From an uncultured Porphyromonadaceae bacterium (GTDB lineage: Bacteria; Bacteroidota; Bacteroidia; Bacteroidales; Muribaculaceae), in the NCBI GenBank assembly GCA_947175225.1, contig CAMWLX010000176.1, positions 1 through 7,236 of the forward strand: 7,236 nt of DNA. The letters run 5' to 3'. The notes beneath the pieces are model-generated. The model was not told where the DNA came from. It saw only the letters and a program-made list of their open reading frames with translations, and did not search any database. Positions 4,241-7,236 of the stretch are shown piece after piece (position 1 is the first letter of the stretch; each line of letters starts with the position of its first letter). The translations under genes and the position numbers were made by a program.

Positions 4241-7218
4241 CACCAAATTTGCCATATATCGGCCCTGACGGGCGCGTACATCTGAGAGACACGGCTTTTG
4301 CAGACCTTATGCAGAAGCGTGTCTTCTCCGTTTTACTTATAGCCACTCCCTATGATGCCTTCATGATGGAGGAAGACGGGAGAGTGGAGGAACAAGTCTA
4401 TTTCGAATACGTCTCCCTAAACCTGAGTTCCCCTCCCCGCTTCACGATGGTTGCCAACTATCAGGAGGCGTTCGCCATGCTCCAGACCAAGCATTTCGAC
4501 CTTATCATGGCTATGCCAGGAGTAGACGTGTCGGAAACTTTTACTGCTGCAAAGCAGATCAAGCAACTATATCCGGATGTCCCTTTCGTGGTGCTCACCC
4601 CGTTCTCAAAGGAGGTGAGGAGGCGTATTGCAAATGAAGACCTTTCGGGCGTAGACTACGTCTTCTCCTGGCTCGGCAACGTCGACCTCATACTCGCAAT
4701 CATCAAGCTGATGGAAGACCGCATGAACGCCGAAATCGACGTGCTGAATGTAGGAGTGCAATGTATTCTTCTCGTAGAAGACTCCATCAGATTCTATAGC
4801 TCTATCCTCCCTTATCTATTTAAGCACTTGCTGAAGCAATCGATGGAATTTTCCACCGAGGCCCTCAATGAGCATGAGAGGATGCTGCGCATGCGCGGAC
4901 GTCCGAAAGTGCTTCTCGCCCGCGACTATGAGGAGGCTATACAGCTCTTCGACCGCTACGGCAAGCATATGCTCGGCATCATCAGCGACGTTCGATTTCC
5001 GCGCAACGGAGTGAAAGACCCTCATGCGGGCATGCGTTTCGCTGCCTATGTGCATGAGCGCAACCCTTTCATCCCTATCATCCTCGAAAGCACTGAGACA
5101 TCCAACCGCCGCCTTGCCGAGGCAATGCGACTGACATTCCTCGACAAGGAAAGCAAGACTCTGCCGCAAGATCTCGGCAAAGCCGTAGACTTTCTCTTCG
5201 GCTTTGGCGACTTCATCATAAAAGACCCTCTTACAGGCAATGAGCTGATGCGCTTCCATGAATTGAAAGACCTTCAGGTTGCCGTCAACAACATCCCCTC
5301 TGAGGCTCTCTTCCGCCATTGCGCCAACAACGATTTCTCCCGTTGGCTATACAGCCGAGCTATATTTCCAATTGCTGAGGCTATAAATGCCATCAGATTT
5401 GAGAGCATGGATCAGGCTCCAATGGTCAGAAAGATCATCCTCGACTGCATTGTGGAATATCGACGGATGAAAAACCGTGGTGTCGTTGCTATTTTCCGCA
5501 AAGGCCGCTTCGACCGCTACAGCAACTTTGCCCGTATCGGGCAGGGTTCGCTCGGAGGCAAGGGGCGTGGCCTCGCTTTCATCGACCAGATAATAAAGCG
5601 CAATCCGGCATTCGACAACCTCAATGGAATCAGTATCAGTATTCCACGCACACTCGTGCTATGCACCGATATATTCGATGAATTTATGGAGAGCAACAAC
5701 CTCTATCCTGTAGCGCTCAGCGACGCTCCGGATGAGGAAATTCTGAAAGCATTTCTTTCTGCCAAACTCCCCAAAAAACTTAAGGAAGACTTCGCATACC
5801 TCTATGATGTGATCGACCGCCCCCTTGCCGTCAGAAGTTCATCACTTCTCGAAGACTCGCACTATCAGCCATTTGCCGGAATTTACTCTACCTACATGAT
5901 TCCGCATCTCGACGACAAGGAAAAGATGATCACGCAGCTGTGTAATGCCGTCAAAGGAGTATACGCCTCTGTATTTTTCTCTGACTCCAAGCTATATATG
6001 AATGCCACAAGCAATGTCATCGACCAGGAAAAGATGGCAGTGATATTGCAGGAGGTGGTTGGCGAAGACCATGGAGGGCTTTATTATCCGTCATTCTCCG
6101 GAGTCGGGCGTTCGCTCAACTATTATCCCATCGGTGATGAGCAGGCTGAAGATGGAGTGGTGGAAATAGCTGCCGGTCTCGGTAAATATATCGTTGACGG
6201 TGGTTTGGCACTCCGTTTCTCCCCAAAGCATCCCGGGAAAGTGCTCCAGACATCTACCGTGCAGCTTGCCCTGCGCGACACTCAAAAGCATATCTACGCC
6301 CTCGAGCAGACGGAGGCTACTGATTTCAAGACCGATGACTCTTTCAATCTCAAGAAAATTACAGTGGCTGAAGCTTTCAAGACCGGTGCGCTGAAGTATC
6401 TGGTCTCAACTTTCGACCTCAACGACTATATGATCCGCGACAGTGAGTTCGGAACGGGTAGAAAACTCGTCACTTTCGCCAATGTGCTGAAGCAGGGCGT
6501 ATATCCTCTTGCCGAGGCTGCTGAGCTGATGCTTGCCACCGGCCAATACGAAATGGGACGCCCGGTGGAGATCGAGTTTGCCGGTATAATAGCCCCTGAT
6601 GCAGCTAAGAGCGAGCGTAAAGGTACTCTTTACTGGCTGCAGATGCGCCCGATTGTCGACCGCAAGGAGATGCTTGATGATTCTCTGCTTGATGTGCCTG
6701 ACAGCCAGTTGATAGTCAAGAGTGATTCGGCTCTTGGTCATGGATTGATGGATAATGTCAAGACGGTAGTATATGTGCGGAGCGAGGGTTTCGATGCAGC
6801 CAACAATGTTGAGCTTGCTCAGGAAGTGGATGCCGTCAACAAGATGATGATGGAGCAAAACAAGCCATACGTCCTTGTCGGTCCCGGACGTTGGGGATCA
6901 AGTGATTCTGCACTCGGAATCCCGGTGCGCTGGCCACAGATAGCCGGCGCAAGAGTCATCGTAGAGTATGCGATGCGAGGCTATCGCATCGAGCCATCAC
7001 AAGGCACCCATTTCTTCCAGAATCTGACCTCCTTCGGGGTAGGCTATTTCACGGTTGATCCGGCTGCCGACAACGGTTTCTTCAACGAGGAATACCTGAA
7101 TGCCATGCCTGCTTCCTACGAAAAAGGGAATCTCCGGGTAGTCGACTTCGATTCCCCCCTCCCAATAGCCATAAATGGCCGCAAAGGAAAAGGAATCGTC
7201 TGCAAACCATCAGAATAA
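4237..7218 (+). CDS. Two-receiver / PEP-synthase-like ATP-grasp fusion protein
   Basis: This is a 993-residue soluble protein. Residues 28-160 form a receiver-like domain lacking the acceptor Asp (LIMAMPG, 89-95). Residues 175-327 form a second receiver with E181/D182, the candidate phospho-acceptor D251 (IISDVRF), switch residues S285/T286 and K304 (FLDKES). After a helical linker, about 428-807 is the PEP-synthase/PPDK N-terminal ATP-grasp domain: GSLGGKGRGLAF (437-448), PLAVRSSSLLEDSHYQPFAG (529-548), VILQEVVGEDHGGLYY (602-617), and the ATP-site residues E780, Q802 and R804 (LYWLQMRPI). The GG-x-TSH phosphohistidine domain and the PEP-binding barrel are absent. Instead, about 820-993 carries VGPGRWGSSDS (881-891) and SQGTHFFQNLTSFG (921-934), which I cannot assign. 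It is therefore not a canonical PEP synthase and its substrate is unknown. The GTG start overlaps the hemD stop as GTGA. A later in-frame ATG at 4309 would remove 24 residues. Confidence 0.9.
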   Translation: MTPNLPYIGPDGRVHLRDTAFADLMQKRVFSVLLIATPYDAFMMEEDGRVEEQVYFEYVSLNLSSPPRFTMVANYQEAFAMLQTKHFDLIMAMPGVDVSETFTAAKQIKQLYPDVPFVVLTPFSKEVRRRIANEDLSGVDYVFSWLGNVDLILAIIKLMEDRMNAEIDVLNVGVQCILLVEDSIRFYSSILPYLFKHLLKQSMEFSTEALNEHERMLRMRGRPKVLLARDYEEAIQLFDRYGKHMLGIISDVRFPRNGVKDPHAGMRFAAYVHERNPFIPIILESTETSNRRLAEAMRLTFLDKESKTLPQDLGKAVDFLFGFGDFIIKDPLTGNELMRFHELKDLQVAVNNIPSEALFRHCANNDFSRWLYSRAIFPIAEAINAIRFESMDQAPMVRKIILDCIVEYRRMKNRGVVAIFRKGRFDRYSNFARIGQGSLGGKGRGLAFIDQIIKRNPAFDNLNGISISIPRTLVLCTDIFDEFMESNNLYPVALSDAPDEEILKAFLSAKLPKKLKEDFAYLYDVIDRPLAVRSSSLLEDSHYQPFAGIYSTYMIPHLDDKEKMITQLCNAVKGVYASVFFSDSKLYMNATSNVIDQEKMAVILQEVVGEDHGGLYYPSFSGVGRSLNYYPIGDEQAEDGVVEIAAGLGKYIVDGGLALRFSPKHPGKVLQTSTVQLALRDTQKHIYALEQTEATDFKTDDSFNLKKITVAEAFKTGALKYLVSTFDLNDYMIRDSEFGTGRKLVTFANVLKQGVYPLAEAAELMLATGQYEMGRPVEIEFAGIIAPDAAKSERKGTLYWLQMRPIVDRKEMLDDSLLDVPDSQLIVKSDSALGHGLMDNVKTVVYVRSEGFDAANNVELAQEVDAVNKMMMEQNKPYVLVGPGRWGSSDSALGIPVRWPQIAGARVIVEYAMRGYRIEPSQGTHFFQNLTSFGVGYFTVDPAADNGFFNEEYLNAMPASYEKGNLRVVDFDSPLPIAINGRKGKGIVCKPSE

Positions 7219-7236
7219 TCATAAGATTTATAAGAC
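7219..7236. other. Trailing 18 bp, no recognisable feature
   Basis: These are AT-rich bases after the stop codon at 7216-7218. They contain no hairpin, T-run or repeat, so neither the end of the transcript nor the next gene can be judged from this window. Confidence 0.6.

Noticed and set aside
3581..4255. 224-codon open frame antisense to hemD
   Set aside because: It is fully antisense to a recognisable HemD and has no motif of its own. The length is explained by sparse reverse-strand stops in this coding DNA.
4816..5319. 167-codon open frame antisense to the second receiver domain
   Set aside because: The + strand reading has clear receiver landmarks, while the antisense product resembles nothing and has no leader.
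4237..7218. Canonical phosphoenolpyruvate synthase (ppsA)
   Set aside because: Only the N-terminal ATP-grasp domain is shared. The TSH phosphohistidine motif and the C-terminal PEP-binding domain are absent and receiver domains are present.

Overview
The window looks like chromosomal DNA of a Bacteroidales bacterium, possibly Muribaculaceae-like. The basis is gene content recognised by eye: a PhoH ATPase starting with the Bacteroidetes-type 'FYGVNN...NI' segment, a DUF4271 membrane protein, a Bacteroidetes-style HemD, and a receiver/PEP-synthase-like fusion. Three further signs agree: A/T-rich leaders without Shine-Dalgarno sequences, a TAnnTTTG-type -7 box, and coding DNA of roughly balanced GC set between very AT-rich gaps. 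The family-level placement is a guess.

Layout. Positions 1-223 hold no gene. They carry heptanucleotide arrays (GAATTKA on the left, ATTCWAA on the right) around two tandem copies of a 71-bp element that has perfect 11-bp terminal inverted repeats. Six complete genes follow, all on the + strand: phoH (224-1213), a DUF695-like protein (1279-1710), an extended-SDR NAD-dependent epimerase (1757-2767), a DUF4271 membrane protein (2755-3465), hemD (3470-4240) and a 993-residue two-receiver/PEP-synthase ATP-grasp protein (4237-7218). The first three gaps contain short repeats. From the epimerase onward the genes overlap or nearly touch (13-bp overlap, 4-bp gap, 4-bp overlap), so the last four genes probably form an operon. 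A likely internal promoter for hemD lies inside the DUF4271 gene. The last 18 bases hold nothing recognisable.

How the genes relate. No single pathway links them. PhoH is an RNA-associated ATPase, the epimerase probably acts on a nucleotide sugar or similar NAD(P)-linked substrate, and HemD belongs to tetrapyrrole synthesis. The last protein pairs a degenerate and an apparently intact response-regulator receiver with an ATP-grasp domain. That domain keeps the PEP-synthase/PPDK nucleotide-binding signatures, but the phosphohistidine and PEP-binding domains are missing and a C-terminal domain I cannot name takes their place. It is the best candidate here for an undescribed phospho-signalling or phosphotransfer enzyme. 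The other notable material is the non-coding repeat structure: the 71-bp tandem element, heptad leaders next to start codons, and a REP-like palindrome that supplies the C-terminal tail of PhoH.
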